A DNA stretch of 64,000 nucleotides, taken from positions 18,500-82,499 of the forward strand of contig JAFUFU010000044.1 of NCBI GenBank assembly GCA_017469785.1, read 5' to 3'. The stretch is from Treponema sp. (GTDB lineage Bacteria; Spirochaetota; Spirochaetia; Treponematales; Treponemataceae). Within the stretch, counting starts at the first letter, position 1. Each line of letters starts with the position of its first letter. The position numbers and the translations under genes are program-made. Below the pieces are notes generated by a model. The model was given only the letters and a program-made list of their open reading frames with translations, searched no databases and was not told the origin of the DNA. Shown piece by piece: positions 8,444 to 16,603 of this stretch.

Positions 8444-10663
8444 ATGCTTACTACCAATAACCCCAATTACGAGAAACTTCACGAAACTGCGTTAAAGGCG
8501 CCCTCCTCAAGCGGTGTATATTTGTGGCGGAATCACGAGGAAACCGTCATCTATGTTGGCAAAGCAAAGAACCTGAAAAACAGGCTCTCATCTTATTTTT
8601 CGGGCAATCGCGCCATTAAGACGGAATTGCTCGTTTCAAATGCGGCTTCAATCGAATACATCACAACTGCCAATGAGTACGAAGCCTTTCTTCTTGAGAA
8701 CAACCTGATTAAGAAATACACGCCCCGCTACAACATTCAGCTCAAGGACGGAAAATCTTATCCTGTTCTCAAAATCACCAGCGAGGAATTTCCCCGCTTT
8801 TACAAGACCCGTCAGGTTCATCGCAATGACGGCGCCGCATATTTCGGCCCGTTTCCTGATGCATCTGCTCTCGACACTTTCATCGACACGCTCTACAAGG
8901 TTTACCCTGTGCGACACTGCCGGACATTCAAAAAGCGCGAAGCTCCCTGCATGTATTATCACATCGGGCAATGTAAAGCCCCGTGCTGTAATAAAATCGA
9001 CAAACAGACCTATACTGAATTTATCGAAGAAATAAAGTCTCTACTTGAGGGAAAAGGGGACGAAACGGTCACAAAAATCACCGCCAAAATGAAGGAAGCC
9101 GCCGCCTCCCTGAACTTTGAGAAAGCCGCCCGCCTGCGGGACGGACTCCGCGCCCTGACAATCATGCAGAACCAGAACATCGTGGAAGATTTTGCCAGCG
9201 AGGACAGGGATTACATAGCCCACTGGCGGGAAGGCGAGCTGGTCAGCTTTACCGTGCTCAAAATCCGGGACGGAAAGCTTCTGGGCCGCGACAATTACCG
9301 GGTGGAGAGCATGAATGAGGACAACGAGCTGCTGGAAGAGTTCGCCCGCGCCTACTACGAGAACGAAAATTCCCTGCCGCCAAAGATTTTCATCGACGAA
9401 AATGACGACACGGAATTTCTGGAAAAATTTTTATCCACAGATTTGCACAGATTAGCACAGATTAAAGATTCAGAGGGCGGTACGGCTTCGCCGTCGGGTG
9501 TTCCGAGCTTCGCTAACGCTCATTCCGCCGCTCCCGCCGGTCGCGTCGGAACGCCTGCGGCGGCTCTCCATACCCTACCGCATGGAAGCGAGGGCGTTAC
9601 GGGGGTAGGGAGCGACGGCATAGCCGGCAAAACCTGCGAGGCAGGTTTTGAGCGAGTCTCGGAGCGGGCTGTGCTCGAACCGTCCCCCGTAGAGAGGGTA
9701 GCGGCCAACGAAGTGGACGCGAAGGGGGAGACTTCCCCCTCCAAATTTTCAATTTTGGAACGAGTGACAGAAAATTCTTCCCGCCGCGACATCGCCGCCC
9801 TGAACATGGCTCGTGAAAACGCCAAGGAAGACATTATCCGGCGGATTCGGGAGCGGGGAGACATGCCTGCCCTTAACGAGCTTAAAGATTTGCTGGCACT
9901 TCCGCGACTGCCAGAGCGAATCGAAGGCTTTGATATTGCCCATATCGGCGGAAAATTCCCGGTGGCCTCCCTCATTTCTTTCTGGAAGGGAAACCCGGAC
10001 AAGAAAAATTACCGCTACTTCCGCCTCAAAACCACCAACGGCGTAATCGATGACTTCGCCTCCATGCGGGAAGCCGCCACCCGCCGTTATTCCCGGCTTT
10101 CCAACGAAAATGCGGAATTGCCCGATTTGATTTTAATCGACGGCGGTATCGGGCAGGTAAATGCCGTGGACGGGATTTTAAAAATGCTGGGCTTGGACAT
10201 TCCCATTGCGGGACTTGCCAAGCGGGACGAGGAAATCTGGCGGCCCCATGCCTCAAAGCCAATCTGCCTGCCCCGCCGAAGCGATGCTCTCAGGCTTTTG
10301 CAGCGGGTGCGGGACGAAACCCACCGCTTTGCCACCAGCCGTAACCAGAACCTGCGCACCAAAGAAAACACGGTCTCGGTTTTCGCTTCCCTTCCCCATG
10401 TGGGCGAAAAGCGGGAGAAAATCCTCATAAAAACATTCGTCACGCTGGAAGATTTGGCCGCCGCCCAGGAAGCCCAAATCGCCCAGGCGCTGAACGTGAA
10501 GGCCGACATCGCCACGGAAATCTTACTGGCTGCCAGGGCTGAGAATGAAAAGCGCAGACAGGCGAAGGAGTCCAAAAAAGCCCTTTTTGCCGCCCAAATC
10601 GGAGGACTTTCCCACGACAGCGAAGATTACGCTTCAAGCCTCGCCGATTCAGCGTTGGAATAA
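8444..10663 (+). CDS. uvrC: Excinuclease ABC subunit C, with in-frame repeat insertion
   Basis: UvrC makes both incisions around bulky DNA lesions in nucleotide excision repair, recruited by UvrB. Domains in order: GIY-YIG nuclease (about 18-95, SSGVYLWRN...VIYVGKAKNLKNRL), a Cys-rich stretch (HCRTFKKREAPCMYYHIGQC), UVR motif (about 207-240), RNase H-like 5' nuclease (about 490-600, IEGFDIAHIGGK and DLILIDGGIGQVNAV) and a C-terminal helix-hairpin-helix (about 640-700). At 739 residues it is more than 100 residues longer than usual. The excess is one block at about residues 330-440, encoded by repetitive palindromic DNA and lying in the variable linker before the RNase H domain. ATG 8444 gives the usual short lead-in to SSGVYL; no ribosome site is seen. 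Confidence 0.95.
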   Translation: MLTTNNPNYEKLHETALKAPSSSGVYLWRNHEETVIYVGKAKNLKNRLSSYFSGNRAIKTELLVSNAASIEYITTANEYEAFLLENNLIKKYTPRYNIQLKDGKSYPVLKITSEEFPRFYKTRQVHRNDGAAYFGPFPDASALDTFIDTLYKVYPVRHCRTFKKREAPCMYYHIGQCKAPCCNKIDKQTYTEFIEEIKSLLEGKGDETVTKITAKMKEAAASLNFEKAARLRDGLRALTIMQNQNIVEDFASEDRDYIAHWREGELVSFTVLKIRDGKLLGRDNYRVESMNEDNELLEEFARAYYENENSLPPKIFIDENDDTEFLEKFLSTDLHRLAQIKDSEGGTASPSGVPSFANAHSAAPAGRVGTPAAALHTLPHGSEGVTGVGSDGIAGKTCEAGFERVSERAVLEPSPVERVAANEVDAKGETSPSKFSILERVTENSSRRDIAALNMARENAKEDIIRRIRERGDMPALNELKDLLALPRLPERIEGFDIAHIGGKFPVASLISFWKGNPDKKNYRYFRLKTTNGVIDDFASMREAATRRYSRLSNENAELPDLILIDGGIGQVNAVDGILKMLGLDIPIAGLAKRDEEIWRPHASKPICLPRRSDALRLLQRVRDETHRFATSRNQNLRTKENTVSVFASLPHVGEKREKILIKTFVTLEDLAAAQEAQIAQALNVKADIATEILLAARAENEKRRQAKESKKALFAAQIGGLSHDSEDYASSLADSALE
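9431..9467. repeat. 10-bp tandem repeat inside uvrC
   Basis: Units TTATCCACAG, ATTTGCACAG, ATTAGCACAG and a partial ATTAAAG follow each other in exact 10-base register at the 5' end of the uvrC insertion. They are translated as LSTDLHRLAQIKD. The same motif family in reverse complement occurs at 3991-4020. Confidence 0.55.
9431..9765 (+). repeat. In-frame palindromic insertion in uvrC
   Basis: About 335 bases that keep the reading frame open yet encode residues with no counterpart in UvrC (Ala/Gly/Ser/Glu-rich, about residues 330-440). The block is a mosaic of palindromes: GTTCCGA near 9509 with TCGGAAC near 9547, CCCTACC near 9571 with GGTAGGG near 9604, and a perfect stem-loop CAAAACCTGC-gag-GCAGGTTTTG at 9628-9650. 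A 62-base core (9601-9662) is matched at 59 positions by a segment inserted in recG, in the same coding frame. After the core comes a second shared module (GGTAGCGGCCAACGAAGTGG), which in recG precedes the core. This is a mobile or repeat-derived element tolerated inside a conserved gene. Confidence 0.8.
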
Positions 10664-10694
10664 GCATTTTTTTATCATTATTCATATAAAATTG

Positions 10695-10723
10695 TTGGCT
10701 TTAAAAAAAAGCCGTGATATAAT
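10695..10723 (+). promoter_or_regulatory. Sigma70-type promoter of the GGDEF gene, near-leaderless
   Basis: TTGGCT (10695-10700), 17-base spacer, perfect TATAAT (10718-10723). The expected start site near 10730 leaves only about five untranslated bases before the ATG at 10736, too few for a Shine-Dalgarno sequence, and none is present. Confidence 0.7.
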
Positions 10724-10735
10724 ATTTTTATAACT

Positions 10736-11953
10736 ATGTATTTCGCGAGTTCAAGGGAAGCCACAGCTTTCTTTTACATTTTTATTGATTTGTTTTGTGC
10801 CGGAATTACCGCAGTTCTGCTCTACACAACGCTTGGCGACATCGAGCGCACAAACAAACGTCTGCATCTTGTCAGTCTGTTAAGCACCGTCATTCTATAT
10901 TGTTTTTCAGACAGTATCTGGATGATGTCTTTCAGTAATTATGGGCTTCCCAGTACAGTCATTATCAGATACATAACAAACATCTTCATGTATTGCGTCA
11001 TGACGGTGTGTGCCTACAGCGTCTGCCGATTTTTCTTCTCAATTTGGGAATCTGTAACAAGCACGCTTCCTCCAAAAGTCAAATACGCATTCATTCCATT
11101 TGCTTTGCTTATACTTGCAATCATAACCACTCCCCTTCATCACTTGGTATTCTCAATTGCCGGAAGCGGGATTCTCATAAAAGGTCCTCTATATGGCTTC
11201 GTTCTGTTCTTGATGTTTGGCTACATCATTGTTTTTGCAATCATTTCAATTGTTTTTTACTTCAAGACTCAGAACGATTTTGCAAAAGAGCAGTACAGTT
11301 TCGTCACAATTTTCTCGATTCCAGTTCTTATAGGCGCTCAGGTACATTCAATGATTTGGACGCTCCCAACTTTCGCAATCGGATTCACCAGCGCAACGCT
11401 CATAATTTACATTTTCCAGATGCGAGACCTTATTTCTCTGGACACGCTCACAGGAATCAACAACCGCAGGCAGGGCGAACGCTTCTTCCAAGAAGAAATC
11501 CGCCGCATAAACGAAGAGCCGCACTCGACTATCGACTGTCTCTATCTTTTCATGATGGATTTGAACAAGTTCAAGACTATCAACGATACCTACGGCCACG
11601 CAGAAGGCGACAAAGCATTGGTCGCTACCGCCGATGTTCTCAAAGAAGCCTGCTCCCACATATACCGCCGTTGCATCATCAGCCGATTCGGTGGCGATGA
11701 GTTCGTTATCGGTGTTGTATTCACCCCCGAAGAGGCTCACCTTCTCAACGAAAAAATTCACGACCTCATTCAAAAGAAAAATGAAACGCTGAACTCTCCT
11801 TACAAAATCTCAATCAGCGTCGGCTACACTTACTACAAGAAGGACTTCAAGGATTCCCGCACCTTCCTCACCCACGCAGACAAGCTTATGTACGAGATGA
11901 AGGAAATCGCCCACCGCGAAGCCGCGCTGGAAGAAGAATACGGAAAAGACTAA
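10736..11953 (+). CDS. Membrane-bound diguanylate cyclase (GGDEF)
   Basis: A 405-residue protein. The first 225 residues contain about seven hydrophobic helices and no known sensor signature. The C-terminal GGDEF domain (about 232-395) would make cyclic di-GMP from two GTP. The signature is intact (SRFGGDEFVIGV, about 319-323), as are DLNKFKTINDTYGHAEGD, with the metal-binding Asp and substrate Asn, and the start LISLDTLTGINNRR. The usual RxxD inhibitory site just before GGDEF is absent (RRCIISRF instead), so product inhibition through that site is not expected. The gene stands alone with its own strong promoter, just after uvrC and convergent with the PII-like gene. Confidence 0.9.
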   Translation: MYFASSREATAFFYIFIDLFCAGITAVLLYTTLGDIERTNKRLHLVSLLSTVILYCFSDSIWMMSFSNYGLPSTVIIRYITNIFMYCVMTVCAYSVCRFFFSIWESVTSTLPPKVKYAFIPFALLILAIITTPLHHLVFSIAGSGILIKGPLYGFVLFLMFGYIIVFAIISIVFYFKTQNDFAKEQYSFVTIFSIPVLIGAQVHSMIWTLPTFAIGFTSATLIIYIFQMRDLISLDTLTGINNRRQGERFFQEEIRRINEEPHSTIDCLYLFMMDLNKFKTINDTYGHAEGDKALVATADVLKEACSHIYRRCIISRFGGDEFVIGVVFTPEEAHLLNEKIHDLIQKKNETLNSPYKISISVGYTYYKKDFKDSRTFLTHADKLMYEMKEIAHREAALEEEYGKD

Positions 11954-11961
11954 AAAGCTCC

Positions 11962-12246
11962 CTAGGATTCAGCACGCACCAAAAAAAGCTTGATTCCCTC
12001 GCCTGCGAATTTTTCCTTGACGGCGGCGATAATCGCTTTCATCACGGATACTTCTTTATCCTCAACATAGCTTATAAGGATAAAATTCGTTTCAGGCCAG
12101 GTCGCGCTTCCCATTTTGTAGGAATTTTTGCCCCGGCCGACGACGGTGGGAATAATCGTGTAAAGCACGCCCTCAATATGCTCTTCCATAAGGGAGATGA
12201 TTTCGTCCTGCACGGACTGATTAGCGATAATTTCACATCTTGTCAT
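11962..12246 (-). CDS. PII-like small signalling protein at the end of the efflux operon
   Basis: A 94-residue protein starting MTRCEIIANQSVQDEIISLM. Its order of strands and helices (RCEIIA, then SVQDEIISLMEEH, then LYTIIPTVVGRGKNSYKMG, then NFILISYVED, then VMKAIIAAVKEKF, then IKLFLVRA) fits the ferredoxin-like fold of the PII superfamily. It lacks classical GlnB signatures, so nitrogen sensing is not implied. ATG 12246 was chosen over an in-frame ATG 30 codons upstream because GAGG lies just before it and the extra residues would be translated from the hairpin at 12282-12374. It follows the RND pump gene by 130 bases in the same direction; related PII-like proteins sit next to metal or drug pumps, so a trimeric regulator or sensor of the pump is plausible. 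Confidence 0.65.
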   Translation of the reverse strand: MTRCEIIANQSVQDEIISLMEEHIEGVLYTIIPTVVGRGKNSYKMGSATWPETNFILISYVEDKEVSVMKAIIAAVKEKFAGEGIKLFLVRAES

Positions 12247-12281
12247 ATAAATCCTCAAAAAAATAAATAATCTGCCTATTA

Positions 12282-12374
12282 CAAAAACAGGCTCCCGGTG
12301 AGAACCCGCCAAAAAACTCGCGGTGAACAAGTTCAAGCGAGTCTTTGCCGGAACCTCACCTACGCCTGTTTTTG
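12282..12374 (-). other. 93-base nested hairpin between the RND pump and PII-like genes
   Basis: Read on the coding (minus) strand, the arms pair in order: CAAAAACAGGC with GCCTGTTTTTG, GGTGAG with CTCACC, CCGGCAAAGACTCGC with GCGAGTTTTTTGGCGGG. This leaves a 15-base loop. The hairpin starts two bases after the pump stop codon. The right arm ends in five Ts on either strand, so it may be a bidirectional terminator or attenuator that lowers expression of the downstream PII-like gene. It is longer and more internally matched than an ordinary terminator. Confidence 0.6.
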
Positions 12375-12376
12375 CA

Positions 12377-15300
12377 TCAGTCGAATTCGGTTTTTTCAGC
12401 TTTATCTTCCGTCAATAAAATCTGGATTTTCGATTTGTCGATTTTCTTTTCTTTCATCACTAGTGAGTATAGAACAGGGATGAAAAAGAGCGTAACGAAT
12501 GTTGAGGAAAGCAGGCCGCCTACTACGGCGACTCCGATCGGCTGAACCATGGCGGCACTTCCGCTGGTGGCAAAACACATTGGCAGCATACCCAAAACCG
12601 TGGTCAAAGTCGTCATCAGAACCGGGCGCAAACGGCTGGCTCCGGCTTCAAGGCAGGCTTCCTTCATTTTGTAGCCCCGGTCAATCAGAAGATTCGTGTA
12701 GTCAACCAAAATAATTCCGTTGTTGACGACGATTCCGACCAGCATAATCAGACCGACCGCACTGACCATGGAAATTGCCTGCCCCATAATCTTGTAGATG
12801 GCCACGACGCCGATAATCAGGAAGGGAATGGTCATCAGGTTGATAAAGGGAGCCTTAAAGCTCTCGTAGGTTCCCGCCATTACTCCAAAGACCAGCAGAA
12901 TCGCCATCAAGATGATTAAGCCGTAAGTCTTTCCCTGATCCTGCATATTCTGCCATGCGCCGTCATAAACGAGGGTCACATCATCAGGTACGATGAAAGT
13001 CTCGGCGATTCCGTCTTTGATTGCCTGCTCGACTTCATAGGCATTCCTGTCTGTGAGGATATCGCAGGTAATTGTGACGATTCGCGACTGGTTTTCCCGC
13101 TTAATGCTTACCGGCCCCAAGCCTTTTTTGACCTGAGCGAAATTTGCCACGCTGACCTTGCCGCCGCTGCCGTTCACGAAAATCTGCTCCAAGTCGATGA
13201 CCTGCTTGCGGTCTTCTTTCTGGTACATGAGGACAGTTGAATAATCTTTTCCGCCCTCACGGTAAGTCGTTGAAGTCACGCCGTTCATGGCGTAGTTGAT
13301 TTCTTTTGCCACGGTGGTAACATCAACGCCGAAAGCATAGGCTCGCTGGCGATCGATTTCGATTTCAACCTCAGGAACGCCTTTTTCAATATCCACCGAA
13401 GACTCTCCCAAATCTGGAATTGTCTTCATCACTGCGGAAATCTGGTCTGAGACATCCAGGGCTTTTTCCAAATCATCGCAGCGAATCTTAATCTTAATGT
13501 CGCTTCCCGTCATCTGACCGCGCATTCCCGCACGGAAACCGAATTTCGCCCCGGCAAAATCATTGAAATGAGCGCGGAGCTTGTTCTGAATCGTTGTGGC
13601 ATTGTCGATTTGCTCATCCGAATCCGGAAGTTTGATTTCAAGGGTTCCCCGGTAAGATGAGCTTGAAGCACCGCTGGTTGAAATCAATGTTTTGTAGCCC
13701 TTCACTTCATCCCGGACAATCTGCTCAAACTGGCTCATGACGGTCATGGTCTCTTCAAGATTTGTTCCGATGGGCAATGTCACATTGAGAGTTACGCTGT
13801 CGTCGTTTCCGTTGGGCATCATGTTCACATTAAGGGTCGTGGCAAGGGCAAGGGAAATGACAAGGGCAGAAAAACAAATCACCACCGTTGCCTTTCTGTG
13901 CCCCAAAGCAGATTTCAAAGCCCGCCTGTAAAGAGCCGTCAGTTTTTCCAAAGGAATGTCCAGCAATTCGTAGAATTTTTTGAGGGGCTTGAAAGTGACA
14001 GGCTTTTCATTTCTGTTGGTAAGGGGCAGGAATTTTCCCGCGAGAACAGGAACAAGGAAAATCGCCACGAAAAGTGAAGAGACAAGGGCTATAACCACCG
14101 TAAAGATGATTCCCTTGAACATCTGTCCCATCATGCCCAAATCAGACATAAAGAAAAGGAAAGGAATGAAAACGCAGATTGTGGTCAGGTTTCCCGAAAG
14201 AACGGACATTATCATCTCGCTGGAACCCAGGACTGCCGCCACTTTGGGCTTTGCGCCGCGGCTTCTGTAGACATAAATATTCTCAATCATGACGATGGAA
14301 GCGTCTACAATCATACCAACGCCAAGGATAAGCCCCGTCAAAGTCATCATGTTGAGGGTGATTCCCGCAAAATTCATGCAGAGCATGGTGATGATTATCG
14401 AAAGTGGAATCGAAATGGCAATTATGACAGTGGATTTGAAATTCTTCAAAAATAGGAAAAGCACCAAAACCGCAAGGAGCAAGCCCTGATAACAGCTATC
14501 AAGGAGCGTATTGATTGTGTCGCGGATTGAATCGGTGGTGTCAGAGATGATTTCCATCGAAACATCCGTCGGCAGCAATTCCTGGATTTCTTCCATTTTT
14601 TCGTAAACTTTGTTCGCCACAGTGACCGAGTTTTTGCCCGACTGCTTGGTAACGCTCACATAGATGCCCGGCTCGCCATTGATGTAAACATCATTGGTCT
14701 TGTCCTTGTAGCCCATGTATGCCGTACCTATATCTGAAAGCCGGACAACATAATCGCCCTTTGTAGCGATAATCGTATCATTTATTTCCTCGATGCTGGA
14801 AAATTCGCCCACAGTTCGGATTGAATAGTCGGTCTTGCCCTCGGTGATTTTACCGCCGCCAAGCTCAAGATTCTGCTTTGAGAGGGCAGAATTTACCGTT
14901 GAAAGGGTAAGTCCGTAGGCAGCAAGTCTGTTCTGGGAGATGTCAACGCGGACGATTTTGTCCCTTCCGCCTGAGACAGTGGCTTCCGCAACGCCGTCGG
15001 TCTGCTCCAAAAGGCTTACGATTGTGTCCTCGGCGAGAACTTTAAGCTCGTCCCGGCTTCGGTTTCCCCGCACCGCAATCCGCAGAATCGGCATGGAATC
15101 CGAGTCCATTTTCATAATGGTCGGGCTGTCCGCGTCATCCGGGAGCCTTTTTAACACGCGGTCGATTTTGTCCCGCACATTGTTGGTGGCAATGTCCAAA
15201 TCAGTTCCGTAGTTGAATTCAAGGGAAATAGATGAAGAGCCTTCTTTTGATGTTGAAGTCAATGATTTTAAGCCGCTGACCGAAATCAGCTGGGCTTCAA

Positions 15301-15499
15301 GCACCTTTGTAACAGTTTTTTCGACCGACTCAGGCCCGGCATTCGTATATGTGGTCCTTACCATCAGATATGGGCTGTCAACGTCCGGCATAAGGCTGAT
15401 AGCCACGTTGCTGAGGGTAAAAAGTCCCATGATTCCCAGCAAAACAAAGATAATCAAGGTAAGCACCGGATGTTCAAGTGTATTTTTTGAAATATTCAT
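12377..15499 (-). CDS. RND efflux permease, HAE1-like
   Basis: A 1040-residue inner-membrane transporter of the AcrB type: two halves, each with one helix, a large periplasmic loop (about 35-330 and 560-850) and five or six further helices. It would export drugs, lipids or other hydrophobic compounds using the proton gradient, as a trimer joined to the adaptor and outer-membrane channel encoded upstream. Helix 4 carries GVGMIVDASIVMIENIY, so one acidic relay residue is kept where AcrB has two. In helix 10 the segment GIVVNNGIILVDYTN has Asn where AcrB has the relay Lys. The gene starts 39 bases after the adaptor gene with AAGGAAT as ribosome site, and ends at the hairpin before the PII-like gene. 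The substrate cannot be told. Confidence 0.92.
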   Translation of the reverse strand: MNISKNTLEHPVLTLIIFVLLGIMGLFTLSNVAISLMPDVDSPYLMVRTTYTNAGPESVEKTVTKVLEAQLISVSGLKSLTSTSKEGSSSISLEFNYGTDLDIATNNVRDKIDRVLKRLPDDADSPTIMKMDSDSMPILRIAVRGNRSRDELKVLAEDTIVSLLEQTDGVAEATVSGGRDKIVRVDISQNRLAAYGLTLSTVNSALSKQNLELGGGKITEGKTDYSIRTVGEFSSIEEINDTIIATKGDYVVRLSDIGTAYMGYKDKTNDVYINGEPGIYVSVTKQSGKNSVTVANKVYEKMEEIQELLPTDVSMEIISDTTDSIRDTINTLLDSCYQGLLLAVLVLFLFLKNFKSTVIIAISIPLSIIITMLCMNFAGITLNMMTLTGLILGVGMIVDASIVMIENIYVYRSRGAKPKVAAVLGSSEMIMSVLSGNLTTICVFIPFLFFMSDLGMMGQMFKGIIFTVVIALVSSLFVAIFLVPVLAGKFLPLTNRNEKPVTFKPLKKFYELLDIPLEKLTALYRRALKSALGHRKATVVICFSALVISLALATTLNVNMMPNGNDDSVTLNVTLPIGTNLEETMTVMSQFEQIVRDEVKGYKTLISTSGASSSSYRGTLEIKLPDSDEQIDNATTIQNKLRAHFNDFAGAKFGFRAGMRGQMTGSDIKIKIRCDDLEKALDVSDQISAVMKTIPDLGESSVDIEKGVPEVEIEIDRQRAYAFGVDVTTVAKEINYAMNGVTSTTYREGGKDYSTVLMYQKEDRKQVIDLEQIFVNGSGGKVSVANFAQVKKGLGPVSIKRENQSRIVTITCDILTDRNAYEVEQAIKDGIAETFIVPDDVTLVYDGAWQNMQDQGKTYGLIILMAILLVFGVMAGTYESFKAPFINLMTIPFLIIGVVAIYKIMGQAISMVSAVGLIMLVGIVVNNGIILVDYTNLLIDRGYKMKEACLEAGASRLRPVLMTTLTTVLGMLPMCFATSGSAAMVQPIGVAVVGGLLSSTFVTLFFIPVLYSLVMKEKKIDKSKIQILLTEDKAEKTEFD

Positions 15500-15538
15500 A
15501 AGTCATATTCCTTATTTGCTGTGTTCTCTGTGAGTGTT

Positions 15539-16594
15539 TTATTTTCTTTCGCCGCTTCTCTCGCTGTTTGCGCCTTCGCCTTTTCCGATTCTCTCGCCGC
15601 TTCTTTCCTTGCGCTCAGGATTTTCGTTTTTTTTCTCATTGCTCGCTTCTGCCTGCTCATTCTTAGTCGTGCCGTTCGTGATATCGCGGATTTTTGAGCC
15701 GTCATTAAGGGAAGTCTGGCCCTGGATTACGACTTTTTCGCCTTCATTCACGCCTTCAAGAATCTGGATTCTGCCGTCAACGGACTGACCTGTCTTTACC
15801 TTGCGCCGCTCAACCGTATCGCCGCCATCTTTTACCACATAGGCGTAATATTCATCATTGAGGGAGACCAGGGCGTCTGCGGGCATAGTCACTTCCCCGG
15901 CATAGTCCTGAGTATACAGCTTGATTTTGCCGAACATACCTGCATTCACCCGACTGTCCCGCTCGTCAAAATGCAGGATAACTTCCTTGGTACGGCTCGT
16001 CGTGTCAACCACCGGACTTACCCTCGTAACCGTGGCGTTAAAAACCACGCCTGGATAAGCCTCCACGGAAACCTCAGCTTTCAGGCCAGGCTTCAAAACC
16101 GCAACATAACGCTCAGGAATGTCCGCGCTGACTTGCAAATTCGCAATATCTCCCACGATGGCAATCACCGTGCTGGTTGAAACCGTCGTTCCGTTTTTGA
16201 GGGGTGTTGAGATAATGCTTCCGTTAATCGGCGCGTAGACCGGGCTTTTTTTGTAATACTGACCAGGAGAATTGGGATCAACATAAGCGATTACATCCCC
16301 GCGGCGCACGGAAGAGCCCAGCATCACGTTCGTTTCCATGATTTTTCCGCTAACATCAGGGAAAACATTCACCGAGTTCTGGCTCTCAATCTCACCGTTG
16401 GCAATCACATAACCGTGGAGCGTTTCCTTTTGAACTGTTTCTGTTTTGACCGTAAAGACAGTGTTTCCGCTGCCACGACCGCGCCCCTTTCCCATTCCGG
16501 CATTTCCGCCGCTTTTCTTTGAAATTGCAACATAAGCAACAACCGCAACCATGGCTGCCGCCGCACAAGCCATAACGATATGTGACTTTCTCAT
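15539..16594 (-). CDS. RND efflux periplasmic adaptor (membrane fusion protein)
   Basis: A 351-residue HlyD/AcrA-type adaptor that bridges the inner-membrane pump and the outer-membrane channel. Residues 6-26 form an N-terminal membrane anchor. The barrel-sandwich (lipoyl-like) halves are visible as GEIESQNSVNVFPDVSGKIM and SPVYAPINGSIISTPLKNGTTV, followed by beta-barrel (about 160-235, ADIPERYVAVLKPGLKAEVSV) and membrane-proximal domains ending GEKVVIQGQTSLNDGS. The alpha-helical hairpin is very short, as in adaptors that pair with long outer-membrane channels. The last 40 residues are charged, low-complexity Lys/Glu/Arg repeats (EKKNENPERKERSGER). Ribosome site AGGAG; 9 bases after the outer-membrane gene. 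Confidence 0.9.
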   Translation of the reverse strand: MRKSHIVMACAAAAMVAVVAYVAISKKSGGNAGMGKGRGRGSGNTVFTVKTETVQKETLHGYVIANGEIESQNSVNVFPDVSGKIMETNVMLGSSVRRGDVIAYVDPNSPGQYYKKSPVYAPINGSIISTPLKNGTTVSTSTVIAIVGDIANLQVSADIPERYVAVLKPGLKAEVSVEAYPGVVFNATVTRVSPVVDTTSRTKEVILHFDERDSRVNAGMFGKIKLYTQDYAGEVTMPADALVSLNDEYYAYVVKDGGDTVERRKVKTGQSVDGRIQILEGVNEGEKVVIQGQTSLNDGSKIRDITNGTTKNEQAEASNEKKNENPERKERSGERIGKGEGANSERSGERK

Positions 16595-16603
16595 ATTCTT
16601 CTC

